In this document: positions 53,367 to 61,594 of the stretch, in pieces | Layout of the letters: each line of letters opens with the position of its first letter | How positions within the stretch are numbered: position 1 is the stretch's first letter | Source: Mariniflexile gromovii | GTDB taxonomy: Bacteria; Bacteroidota; Bacteroidia; Flavobacteriales; Flavobacteriaceae | DNA: 64,000 bases | Assembly (NCBI RefSeq): GCF_017814435.1 | Contig: NZ_JAGJCB010000019.1 | Span: 1-64,000, forward strand | Direction: 5' to 3' | Position numbers and translations under genes: made by a program | The notes under the pieces: model-generated | What the model was told of the DNA's origin: nothing | What the model saw: only the letters and a program-made list of their open reading frames with translations | The model's database searches: none

Positions 53367-53401
53367 AAAAAGCCCTTGTTTTCTTAAAACGAGGGCTTTT
53401 T
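53366..53401 (-). terminator. terminator downstream of mscL
   Basis: AAAAGCCCTTGTTTT and AAAACGAGGGCTTTT form a 15-bp stem with one mismatch and a 3-base loop, with a T run on the minus strand after it. It also gives a weaker T run on the plus side. Confidence 0.82.
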
Positions 53402-53439
53402 AACAACAAATAACACGTTGTTATATATTTAACACATTG

Positions 53440-53841
53440 TTATTTTTTAAGTAAATCTCTTATTTGTATTAACAGCTCTTCTTGAGTTGGTCCTGCAGGA
53501 GGTGCTGGTGCAGGTTCTTCTTTCTTCTTCATTTTGTTAATACCTTTAATAAGCATAAACATAACAAATGCAACAATAATGAAGTCTATTAAACTTGTTA
53601 GGAAGCTACCGTAAAGTACTGCAATTTCTCCAGTTACAGCCCCAGTTTCATCTACAACTCCTGGTGTTATTACATATTTTAAATCGTTGAAATCGGATTG
53701 GAAAATCAGACCTATTAACGGCGATACAATTCCGGCAGTAAAGGAGGTAACAACTTTGTTAAAAGCGGCACCCATAACAAAAGCAACAGCAATATCTACT
53801 AAGTTGCCTTTCATTGCAAATTCTTTAAATTCTTTTAGCAT
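53440..53841 (-). CDS. mscL: large-conductance mechanosensitive channel
   Basis: 133 residues. EFAMKGNLVDIAVAFVMGAA is the first membrane segment with its conserved N-terminal helix, and TSLIDFIIVAFVMFMLIKGI the second. The C-terminal charged helix carries a Pro-rich stretch (EEPAPAPPAGPTQEE). It opens under osmotic downshock to release solutes. Confidence 0.96.
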   Translation of the reverse strand: MLKEFKEFAMKGNLVDIAVAFVMGAAFNKVVTSFTAGIVSPLIGLIFQSDFNDLKYVITPGVVDETGAVTGEIAVLYGSFLTSLIDFIIVAFVMFMLIKGINKMKKKEEPAPAPPAGPTQEELLIQIRDLLKK

Positions 53842-53908
53842 AATTTATGGTTTTATATTGGTTAAATTAATGAGACACCAAGATAACAAAAAAGTCACAT
53901 AAAAAATA

Positions 53909-55018
53909 TTAGTAACCTATGAATACACGTTTTACGCGTTGGGAAATACCAGTAATAAGTTCGTATGAAATGGTGTTGGCGGTTTCGGCTAAATTTTCGG
54001 CAGTGTTGTTTGGTCCAAAAACAATCACTTCGTCACCTTCTTTACAATCAAAATCGGTTACGTTTACCATAATCATATCCATACACACATTTCCAATAAT
54101 GTAAGCTTTTTGATTGTTAATTATTACATAGCCTTTCCCTTTTCCGTATTGCCTTCCAATACCGTCGGCATGACCAATAGGAAGCGTTGCGGTTCTTAAA
54201 AAAGCATCTGTTTTAAACGCACGATTGTAACCTACAGATTCTCCTTTGTTTATCTCATGAATTTGGGAAATGATGGTTTTTAATGTGCCAATGGGCTTGA
54301 AGTTTTTGTTTTCTTTTTCAGAATTTCCAAAGCCATACATACCAATACCGCTTCTAACCATATCAAAATGTGCTTCGGAATAATTTAGAATGCCCGAGGT
54401 ATTGCAAATATGAAGCAATGGTTTATAGCCCATAGCTTTGGTTAGCGCTTCGGTTATGTTTTTAAATTTTTCTATTTGATTTAAAGTAAAATCGCGTTCG
54501 TTTAAATCTTCGCTAGCTGCCAAATGTGAAAACACCGATTGTATTTTTACAGCCGATGTTTCTTTTACTTTTGAAACCACCGTATTTACTTCATTTTCAG
54601 AAAAACCTAATCTGTTTAATCCTGTATTGAATTTGATATGGATTGGGTAATGGTTTAGTTTTTCCGTGGAAGCGATGGCAATAAATTCATTTAAAATTTT
54701 GGCGTTGTATAAATTGGGCTCTAAGCAATTATCAATCAAAATTTTAAAATTAGCCGCTTGGGGGTGCAGTACTAAAATGGGTTTGGTAATGCCCGCTTCC
54801 CTAAGTTTTACTCCTTCGTGCACAAACGCCACGGCAAAGTAATCTACAGCTTGGTTTTGTAAATAGTTGGCAAGTTCACAAGCATCGCTTCCATAGGCAA
54901 AAGCTTTTACTACTGCCATAAATTTGGTGTTGCTATTCAGTCTCGATTTTAAATGGTCAAAATTATGTTTTAATGCTTTTAAATCGATTTCAAGTACGGT
55001 TTCTTGAGCTTTAGGCAT
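53909..55018 (-). CDS. alr: alanine racemase
   Basis: 369 residues, PLP fold III. The catalytic Lys38 is in MAVVKAFAYGSD, where Phe stands in place of the usual Asp or Asn of KADAYG. The second catalytic Tyr lies in the SVGYNRAFKT region. HICNTSGILNY and DMVRSGIGMYGFG are typical of Alr. It provides D-alanine for the wall. It overlaps tdk by 8 bases. Confidence 0.94.
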   Translation of the reverse strand: MPKAQETVLEIDLKALKHNFDHLKSRLNSNTKFMAVVKAFAYGSDACELANYLQNQAVDYFAVAFVHEGVKLREAGITKPILVLHPQAANFKILIDNCLEPNLYNAKILNEFIAIASTEKLNHYPIHIKFNTGLNRLGFSENEVNTVVSKVKETSAVKIQSVFSHLAASEDLNERDFTLNQIEKFKNITEALTKAMGYKPLLHICNTSGILNYSEAHFDMVRSGIGMYGFGNSEKENKNFKPIGTLKTIISQIHEINKGESVGYNRAFKTDAFLRTATLPIGHADGIGRQYGKGKGYVIINNQKAYIIGNVCMDMIMVNVTDFDCKEGDEVIVFGPNNTAENLAETANTISYELITGISQRVKRVFIGY

Positions 55019-55658
55019 CGGGGTTTTTGGGTTTTGGGGTCACTTCTTCGGCATCGTTCACCTTCATATTTCTTACTTTATCACGAGTCATGGCTTTGTA
55101 ATAAGCGGCCCTACTTAAAGGCTCGTATTCATCTACTTCACCCAACATAACCAAATTGTCGTTTTTTGCTTTTCGGTAACTGTATTGGGCTAAATTGCCT
55201 GTTCGGGTGCAAACAGCGTGTACTTTGGTAACATATTCGGCAGTGGCCATTAAATTGGGCATGGGGCCAAAGGGGTTGCCTTTAAAATCCATATCCAATC
55301 CTGCTACGATAACGCGAACACCTTTGTTGGCCAAATCGTTGCAAACACGTACTATTTCATCATCAAAAAATTGGGCTTCGTCAATACCAACAACGTCGCA
55401 ACCATCGGCCAAAATAGGAATGTTTGCCGCAGCAGGTACTGGGGTAGAGCGAATTTCGTTGGCATCGTGCGATACAACCATATCTTCATGATAACGCACA
55501 TCAATAGAGGGCTTGAAAATTTCTACTTTTTGTCTGGCAAATTGTGCGCGTTTAAGCCTTCGGATAAGTTCTTCGGTCTTTCCTGAAAACATGGAGCCAC
55601 AGATAACTTCAATCCATCCAAATTGTTCTTTATGATTTACTGTATTTTCAAGAAACAT
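55011..55658 (-). CDS. tdk: thymidine kinase
   Basis: 215 residues, type II thymidine kinase. The P-loop is CGSMFSGKTEELIRRLKRAQ, and DEAQFFDDEIVRV follows. The zinc-binding Cys pairs of E. coli-type enzymes are reduced (VCTRTGN and SRAAYY), as in other Bacteroidetes. It salvages thymidine to dTMP. Confidence 0.94.
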   Translation of the reverse strand: MFLENTVNHKEQFGWIEVICGSMFSGKTEELIRRLKRAQFARQKVEIFKPSIDVRYHEDMVVSHDANEIRSTPVPAAANIPILADGCDVVGIDEAQFFDDEIVRVCNDLANKGVRVIVAGLDMDFKGNPFGPMPNLMATAEYVTKVHAVCTRTGNLAQYSYRKAKNDNLVMLGEVDEYEPLSRAAYYKAMTRDKVRNMKVNDAEEVTPKPKNPDA

Positions 55659-55764
55659 TTCGTAATTTTAACACTAAAATAAAGCGATTATTCGTTTGTA
55701 TAAAGGTGGCGTAAATTTATTAAAAAACAAAAGCCTAAATAGCAATAATTTTAAATTTATAACA

Positions 55765-56508
55765 ATGAAGAAGAAGTTAGAGTCTGAATTGGTAAGTATT
55801 GCCCACAGAATTCTTAAGTTAAAAGGAAAAGAGGATGTTGTTAAAATGCATGCTGAAGTATCGGAGCTTTTCGAAAAGTTATCGGTATTAAAATTTGCCC
55901 ATGAAAACTTTGAAGGTGATGTACCAACCATAGGAAGCAACAGTTCGTTTTTTGAAACGATGGACAATGCTTTCAACAATAAAATAAGCGACAATATTGA
56001 AGTGGGAGATAAGATTTATATCAATATGGATGAAGTTGAAGACGACCATATTATGGAACCTGGTATTGCAACCATTAAAGACATGGTAGCACATATGCCT
56101 AATGAGCCTGAAGACATTGATGTTGTTTTAGGAGAAGCTATACCTGAACCTAAACATAATAAAAATGAGTTAGACGATTTTATGTCTAATTTTAAAGATA
56201 TGCCTGTTTTCGATCCTGTTATAAAAGCAACAAATGGTGTTTCAAACGAAAAAAAATCGTTGAACGATAAATTGAAAAGTGGCGGAATGAATATCGGGTT
56301 GAATGATAAAATCGCCTTCATTAAACATTTATTTGATGGTAAACATGAAGATTACGACCGTGTAATTTCTCAATTAAGTACCTTCGATTCGTTTAGTAAT
56401 GCCAAACAATTCATTATAGAAATTGTAAAACCAGATTATAATAATTGGGTGAACAAAGAAGAATTTGAAGAGCGCCTTTTCCAAATTTTAGAAAGCCGAT
56501 TTAATTAA
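55765..56508 (+). CDS. conserved hypothetical protein
   Basis: 247 residues from the ATG at 55765. Soluble, acidic, no signal peptide. KLESELVSIAHRILKLKGKE opens with a helix, and the C-terminus ends IVKPDYNNWVNKEEFEERLF. This resembles conserved Bacteroidetes proteins found beside rsmI, but I recognise no functional domain. It shares one base (TAATG) with rsmI, so they are coupled. Confidence 0.7.
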   Translation: MKKKLESELVSIAHRILKLKGKEDVVKMHAEVSELFEKLSVLKFAHENFEGDVPTIGSNSSFFETMDNAFNNKISDNIEVGDKIYINMDEVEDDHIMEPGIATIKDMVAHMPNEPEDIDVVLGEAIPEPKHNKNELDDFMSNFKDMPVFDPVIKATNGVSNEKKSLNDKLKSGGMNIGLNDKIAFIKHLFDGKHEDYDRVISQLSTFDSFSNAKQFIIEIVKPDYNNWVNKEEFEERLFQILESRFN

Positions 56509-57179
56509 TGAGCAAACTATACATTGTACCAACACCCATTGGAAATTTAAAAGACATGACTTTTAGGGCTGTTGAAGTTTTAAAAGAAGTGGATTTAATT
56601 CTTGCCGAAGATACCCGAACTTCAGGAAAACTATTAAAACATTTTGAAATTTCAACTCATATGCAGTCGCACCACATGCACAACGAGCATAAAACGGTTG
56701 AAAATTTAATTCAAAAATTAAAAAGCGGCACCACGGTAGCGTTAATAAGCGATGCAGGAACTCCAGCTATTTCCGACCCCGGATTTTTACTTACACGTGC
56801 CTGTATAGAAAACCATATAGAAGTAGATTGTTTGCCCGGAGCCACAGCTTTTGTACCAGCACTAGTAAACTCTGGTTTGCCAAACGATAAGTTTGTTTTT
56901 GAAGGGTTTTTGCCCGTTAAAAAAGGCAGACAAACACGTTTATTATTACTAGCCGAAGAAACCAGAACCATTATTTTTTATGAAAGTCCGCATAAATTAG
57001 TAAAAACATTGGGACATTTTTGTGAGTATTTTGGTGAAGATAGAGAGGTGTCGGTATCTAGAGAATTGACGAAACTATATGAAGAAACCATACGTGGCAC
57101 CGCCAAAGAAGTATTAGCATATTATACCAACAAACCACCAAAAGGAGAAATCGTTATTGTGGTTGGAGGGAAAAAATAG
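56508..57179 (+). CDS. rsmI: 16S rRNA (cytidine1402-2'-O)-methyltransferase
   Basis: 223 residues, tetrapyrrole-methylase fold. YIVPTPIGNLKDMTFRAVEV and LILAEDTRTSGKLL are the RsmI N-terminal motifs, and SDAGTPAISDPGFLL and PGATAFVPALVNSGLP complete the SAM site. It methylates C1402 in the ribosomal decoding centre. Confidence 0.95.
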   Translation: MSKLYIVPTPIGNLKDMTFRAVEVLKEVDLILAEDTRTSGKLLKHFEISTHMQSHHMHNEHKTVENLIQKLKSGTTVALISDAGTPAISDPGFLLTRACIENHIEVDCLPGATAFVPALVNSGLPNDKFVFEGFLPVKKGRQTRLLLLAEETRTIIFYESPHKLVKTLGHFCEYFGEDREVSVSRELTKLYEETIRGTAKEVLAYYTNKPPKGEIVIVVGGKK

Positions 57180-57191
57180 AATAAAATAAGC

Positions 57192-57536
57192 ATGAATTTA
57201 GAAGTATTTAAACAAAAATTAAAAAACACACCTAACAGCATAGAGTTTTCTGAAACTATGGCTGTTATAGAATCAAATTACGAATTTACACCAACTACTT
57301 TTAAAAATGGAGAATTGCAGAACAATGCCGGTGAAAATTCAGGATCATGTAAATTGTTTGCATTTGCCAAACTGCAAGGTTTTACAAAAGATGAAACATT
57401 GGCTTGCTTCGGAAAATTTTATTTTGATGATGTTTTAAAAGATCCCAACGGTATAGGACATCAAAACATTAGAAATTTTATGAAAACAGGTTTTGAAGGT
57501 TTGGTTTTTGAAGGAGAAGCTTTAAAACTCAAATAG
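57192..57536 (+). CDS. HopJ-type III effector family protein
   Basis: 114 residues. FKNGELQNNAGENSGSCKLF and the acidic surroundings are the HopJ (PF08888) signature. Despite the family name, such proteins are common in free-living bacteria without type III secretion. The function is unknown, and there is no secretion gene nearby. Confidence 0.85.
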   Translation: MNLEVFKQKLKNTPNSIEFSETMAVIESNYEFTPTTFKNGELQNNAGENSGSCKLFAFAKLQGFTKDETLACFGKFYFDDVLKDPNGIGHQNIRNFMKTGFEGLVFEGEALKLK

Positions 57537-57549
57537 TTTTTTGTTTCAG

Positions 57550-58119
57550 ATGCAAGACTTGTTATTACATATAAAACAATGTACCATCTGCGAAAAACAC
57601 TTGCCTTTAGGGCCACGACCCATTGTAGTGGCGCATCCCAAAGCTAAAATTGTTATTATTGGTCAAGCACCCGGAACCAAAGTGCATAAAACAGGTATTC
57701 CATGGAACGACCCTAGCGGCAACCAATTAAGGAATTGGTTGGGTGTTACCGAGGAAGAGTTTTACGATGCCACAAAATTTGTTATCATGCCCATGGGTTT
57801 TTGTTATCCGGGAAAAGGGAAAACGGGAGATTTACCACCACGACCCGAATGCGCCCCACAATGGCATAAACCTTTGTTGGAACATTTACCCAATGTGGAG
57901 TTGGTTGTTTTAATTGGTATGTACGCTCAAAACTATTACTTAGGAAAGCAAGCAAAGAGAACACTCACCGAAACGGTTGCAAATTTTAAAGACTATTTAC
58001 CAAAGTATTTGCCATTGCCACATCCATCACCACGCAATCGGTTTTGGTTGACGAAGAATCCTTGGTTTGAGGTTGAGGTTTTGCCGGAGTTGAAAGAGAG
58101 AGCTGGAAAGTTAATATAA
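57550..58119 (+). CDS. uracil-DNA glycosylase family protein
   Basis: 189 residues from the ATG at 57550; a TTG 9 bases upstream is less likely. VIIGQAPGTKVHKTGIPWND and PSGNQLRNWLG are the active-site motifs of the family 4/5-like glycosylases, and PLPHPSPRNRFW is the DNA-loop motif. The N-terminus has a short CTIC pair. It should remove uracil or a related base from DNA. Confidence 0.88.
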   Translation: MQDLLLHIKQCTICEKHLPLGPRPIVVAHPKAKIVIIGQAPGTKVHKTGIPWNDPSGNQLRNWLGVTEEEFYDATKFVIMPMGFCYPGKGKTGDLPPRPECAPQWHKPLLEHLPNVELVVLIGMYAQNYYLGKQAKRTLTETVANFKDYLPKYLPLPHPSPRNRFWLTKNPWFEVEVLPELKERAGKLI

Positions 58120-58166
58120 AGTATGCAGTATAAAGCCCACCTGCTCCAGTAAAAAGGTCTAATAAA

Positions 58167-58331
58167 TTAAAATACTGCTTCAAGAATTTGTTTTAATTCA
58201 TTAGGAAAGAAAATTATTAGAAAAGCTAGTATTATAGCAAGAAGTATAATCATGAATACAATTAATTTAATTGATTCATGTAAATGCTTCCCTTTGAGTT
58301 TTGACAGGATGTTAATATTAATCGATTCCAT
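58167..58331 (-). CDS. 54-residue single-span membrane protein
   Basis: A 54-residue frame from the ATG at 58331-58329. A basic N-terminus (SINILSKLKGKHLH) precedes one hydrophobic segment (LIVFMIILLAIILAFLIIFF) and a short NELKQILEAVF tail. It starts 5 bases after the stop of the gene upstream (58337-58549), so the two form a small operon. The family is unknown. Confidence 0.6.
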   Translation of the reverse strand: MESININILSKLKGKHLHESIKLIVFMIILLAIILAFLIIFFPNELKQILEAVF

Positions 58332-58336
58332 GACTG

Positions 58337-58549
58337 CTAATTAAATGAATTTTTCTCATTTTGGGTTTTATTCCAATTGAAATTAAAACTTTTTATAGTG
58401 TTCTTTTCAAAACTTTCAATGTCTTTTAAAGTTGCGTTAGGGTGAAGTTTTTTGTGCTGCCATAACCTAACTAACATTCCTAGTTTTAATACTTTGCAGA
58501 TACCAATTATGAAACTAAATGAAGCACCGATTATTAAATATGTTTCCAT
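58337..58549 (-). CDS. 70-residue small membrane protein
   Basis: 70 residues. One membrane segment (TYLIIGASFSFIIGICKVL) at the N-terminus, then a basic stretch (GMLVRLWQHKKLHPNATLKD) and a polar tail. A -7 box TAAATTTG lies about 20 bases upstream on the minus strand. It is probably co-transcribed with the 54-residue gene. The family is unknown. Confidence 0.6.
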   Translation of the reverse strand: METYLIIGASFSFIIGICKVLKLGMLVRLWQHKKLHPNATLKDIESFEKNTIKSFNFNWNKTQNEKNSFN

Positions 58550-58890
58550 TATTATTTTGTTTGAATCAAATTTATAACAGATGTTTACATTTTAAAAGGA
58601 CAAGTATATTTTTATGTAACATATTGTCTTTTAGTTGTTTATGATTTTATTAAAATTAATTAACCCTTCGAAACCCCAGTGTTTTCGTTGATTTTACGGG
58701 ACAAAACTACTCAAAATGTCTCTACATGAGTATTTACAAGGGTTTACAGAGGTTTTCATAAAAAAGCAAATAACATTTTCTGCAAAAATGAACCTACAGA
58801 ACACACATAATGTCAGTAAAAAAATCATAATAAAATTAAACATCAAATCCTATAATTTCATTAACTTTCATCAATCATACAAAGGTTTTT
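58550..58890. other. intergenic region with repeated promoter-like motif
   Basis: TTTTACGGGACAAAACTA (58692-58709) matches the asd promoter stretch TTTTACGGGGCAAAACTA (53323-53340) at 17 of 18 bases. On the minus strand it reads as -7 TAGTTTTG plus start region, pointing at the two tiny membrane protein genes. No convincing gene lies in the rest. A plus-strand open frame from 58716 runs into the next gene and lacks coding character. Confidence 0.5.
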
Positions 58891-59901
58891 ATGGAAGTTA
58901 TTCTAAGGGCATTCAATTTAAAATTAAAACATACATTTTCAATTTCTAGAGAGTCGTATAATGAGCAACCCACATTAATTGTAGAACTAAAATCAGATGG
59001 CTTTTCAGGTTTTGGGGAAGCTACTTCCAATCCGTACTACGGTGTAACCATTCAAAAAATGATGGACGATTTAATAGCCTTGCAACCCCTAATTGAAAAC
59101 GCTGCCCCATCTACACCCGAAGAATTCTGGAAACACATGCATCAACATTTAAAACATAATATGTTCGCATTATGTGCTTTAGATTTGGCTTACAATGATT
59201 TGTACGCGCAAAAACAAGACAAAAAACTATACGAACTTTGGGGTTATGATGTTTCAAATAACCCGCTAACAAACTATACCATTGGTATTGATTCTGTTGA
59301 GAAAATGGTTTCTAAAATGAAGGAGTTACCGTGGCCTATTTATAAAATTAAATTAGGCACTAAAGAAGATATTAAAATTGTTACCGAATTACGAAAACAC
59401 ACAAACGCCATTTTTAGAATTGATGCCAATTGTGGTTGGACGGTTGAAGAAACCATTAAAAACGCCAAGGCTTTAAGAGAACTTGGTGTTGAATTTTTAG
59501 AACAACCTTTAAAAGCTGATGATTGGGAAGGGCACAAAGAAGTGTATCAAAAATCGGTTTTGCCCGTTATAGCAGATGAAAGTTGTCAAGTAGAAGCTGA
59601 TGTTGCCAAATGTTATAACCACTTTCATGGCATCAACGTAAAATTGGTGAAATGTGGTGGACTAACACCAGCCAGACGCATGCTGGTGCACGCCAAAGAA
59701 CTCCATATGAAAACCATGGTGGGATGCATGACGGAATCTTCGGTGGGTATTTCGGCCATTGCCCATGTGTTACCACTTTTAGATTATGTAGATATGGATG
59801 GCGCTTTACTGTTGGCTCAAGACATTGCCAATGGGGTAACTATTAAAAATGGTGCGGTACAATACAGTAGTTTAAACGGAACCGGTGTTTCTTTAATTTA
59901 G
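58891..59901 (+). CDS. dipeptide epimerase (L-Ala-D/L-Glu epimerase type)
   Basis: 336 residues, enolase superfamily. The KxK motif is YKIKLG near residue 151; metal ligands are Asp in IDANCGW, Glu in FLEQPL and Asp in ADESC; the second base Lys is in VKLVKCGG. This is the muconate-lactonising subgroup that includes L-Ala-D/L-Glu epimerases. Its likely job is murein peptide recycling. The next gene follows 5 bases later. Confidence 0.87.
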   Translation: MEVILRAFNLKLKHTFSISRESYNEQPTLIVELKSDGFSGFGEATSNPYYGVTIQKMMDDLIALQPLIENAAPSTPEEFWKHMHQHLKHNMFALCALDLAYNDLYAQKQDKKLYELWGYDVSNNPLTNYTIGIDSVEKMVSKMKELPWPIYKIKLGTKEDIKIVTELRKHTNAIFRIDANCGWTVEETIKNAKALRELGVEFLEQPLKADDWEGHKEVYQKSVLPVIADESCQVEADVAKCYNHFHGINVKLVKCGGLTPARRMLVHAKELHMKTMVGCMTESSVGISAIAHVLPLLDYVDMDGALLLAQDIANGVTIKNGAVQYSSLNGTGVSLI

Positions 59902-59906
59902 GTTTT

Positions 59907-60944
59907 ATGGTTATTAACGCATTTCCAGATAGAGAAATAATTATAAAAGACAAACCGTTCTTATACTTTGGAGGTACTGCCTATTTAGGGTTGCCAACGC
60001 ACCCAGATTTTCAAAAAAACATTATTTCGGGAATAAAAAAATGGGGTACGGCTTACGGAAGTTCCAGAAACGCCAATATTAAGCTCTCCATTTTTGATGA
60101 AGCAGAACACCTATTTGCGAAATTAATTAAAGCGGAAGCCGCTGTTACCTGTTCGTCTGGTACATTAGCGGGTAAATTGGTTGTGGAGTATTTATCAAAA
60201 TCTGATAACACCTTTTATCACTATCCCAAAACGCATCCATCCATTTTACAAAGTAAGAGTTTGCCTTTATTTGTAGATGGTGAATTACATCCAAATTTGC
60301 TGAATGATACCGTTGAAAACATCGTTATAACGGCCGATGCTTTTTTAGGATTGGAAGTAACACCGACAAGTTTTGATTTTTTGAATGCCATTCCATCCAC
60401 TAAAAAAATAACGTTGGTGTTTGATGAGTCGCATAGTTTGGGTATTGTGGGCAACTATCTGGAGGGTATTTTTAATACCATTTCGAATAAAAATCTGGCA
60501 CGGAAAATTATGGTATCGTCTTTGGGGAAGGCCTTGGGCATTTCGGGAGGAATTGTTGCTTCCGATGTGAATTTTATCGATGCTTTAAAAAACGAACCCG
60601 ATTTTATATCATCGTCAAGCATCAGTCCAGCCTTTTTAGAAGCTTTTGTGCTTTCACAAGAGATAATTAAAGCGCAACAAAAAAAGTTGCAGACTAATTT
60701 AGGGTTTTTGTTTGATGGATACTATTTGAATACCGATTTCAAACTCAATAAAAACTATCCGGTTATCTATTGTGAAGATGAAAAAATAGTTGAATATTTA
60801 TTTGAAAGTGGCATGGTGATAACCCATTTTAAATATCCAACCTATAAAAAATCAATGTGCAGAATTGTTATAACATCCAATCACACTAAAACCGATTTAA
60901 CGAAGCTTAAAGAATCTTTAATAGCCTTTAATAGAAATAGTTAA
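59907..60944 (+). CDS. PLP-dependent alpha-oxoamine synthase-like aminotransferase
   Basis: 345 residues, fold type I. The PLP Lys is in VSSLGKALGISGG, the Asp in LVFDESHSLGIVG, and GTAYGSSRNANIKLSIFDEA fits the 8-amino-7-oxononanoate synthase / KBL group. It is shorter than those enzymes by about 40 residues. Its pairing with the dipeptide epimerase suggests amino acid or peptide metabolism rather than biotin synthesis, as no other bio genes are near. Confidence 0.85.
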   Translation: MVINAFPDREIIIKDKPFLYFGGTAYLGLPTHPDFQKNIISGIKKWGTAYGSSRNANIKLSIFDEAEHLFAKLIKAEAAVTCSSGTLAGKLVVEYLSKSDNTFYHYPKTHPSILQSKSLPLFVDGELHPNLLNDTVENIVITADAFLGLEVTPTSFDFLNAIPSTKKITLVFDESHSLGIVGNYLEGIFNTISNKNLARKIMVSSLGKALGISGGIVASDVNFIDALKNEPDFISSSSISPAFLEAFVLSQEIIKAQQKKLQTNLGFLFDGYYLNTDFKLNKNYPVIYCEDEKIVEYLFESGMVITHFKYPTYKKSMCRIVITSNHTKTDLTKLKESLIAFNRNS

Positions 60945-61122
60945 AGTTGTTTGTGTTTTAATTTTAAAATAAAAAATAAGGTTTTTAATAAAACATTTTC
61001 AGTGCGTTGGCACATAAATTATGATTTATATATAAGTGTACAACAAATGCCCTTGAATGTTTTTTTTGGGTAATTAATACGTATTTTTGACGTTTACAAG
61101 TAATAAAAATAGTTTAAAAGAA

Positions 61123-61545
61123 ATGACGAATCATATTACAACAACTTGGTTGGGGAACATGAAATTTGAGAGCACGAACCCATCCGGACACAATTTGTTT
61201 ATAGATGCAGGACCAGAAAATGATGGCAATGGCGAAGGGTATAGACCCAAAGCGTTGATGCTTTCGGCATTGGCAGGGTGCTCAGGGTTAGACGTAGCAT
61301 CACTTATTAAAAAAATGAAATTGGATGTTGCCGATTTTAAGATAGATATTGAAGCCAACCTTACCGAGGAGCATCCTAAATATTACGATAAGGTAGCAAT
61401 GCATTTTCATTTTTATGGCGATAATTTAAGCGAAAAGAAACTTCAAAAGGCAGTCGATTTATCTGTTGAAAAATATTGTGGTGTTATGGAAATGTTCCGC
61501 CAGTTTGCAGAATTAACCATAGAAACGCATTTTCATAAGAAATAA
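61123..61545 (+). CDS. OsmC family peroxiredoxin-like protein
   Basis: 140 residues from the ATG at 61123; a TTG 36 bases upstream is less likely. The two reactive Cys are in LAGCSGLDVASL and EKYCGVMEM. OsmC proteins reduce organic hydroperoxides. Codon use and context are ordinary. Confidence 0.9.
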   Translation: MTNHITTTWLGNMKFESTNPSGHNLFIDAGPENDGNGEGYRPKALMLSALAGCSGLDVASLIKKMKLDVADFKIDIEANLTEEHPKYYDKVAMHFHFYGDNLSEKKLQKAVDLSVEKYCGVMEMFRQFAELTIETHFHKK

Positions 61546-61594
61546 AGTTTACAAAGAAACTTTAAACTTTTTAACATTAAACTTTCAATTGATA

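Noticed and set aside
58716-58949. 77-residue frame before the dipeptide epimerase
   Set aside because: Lys/Asn/Ile-rich AT-driven frame overlapping the true start of the epimerase; no conserved character.
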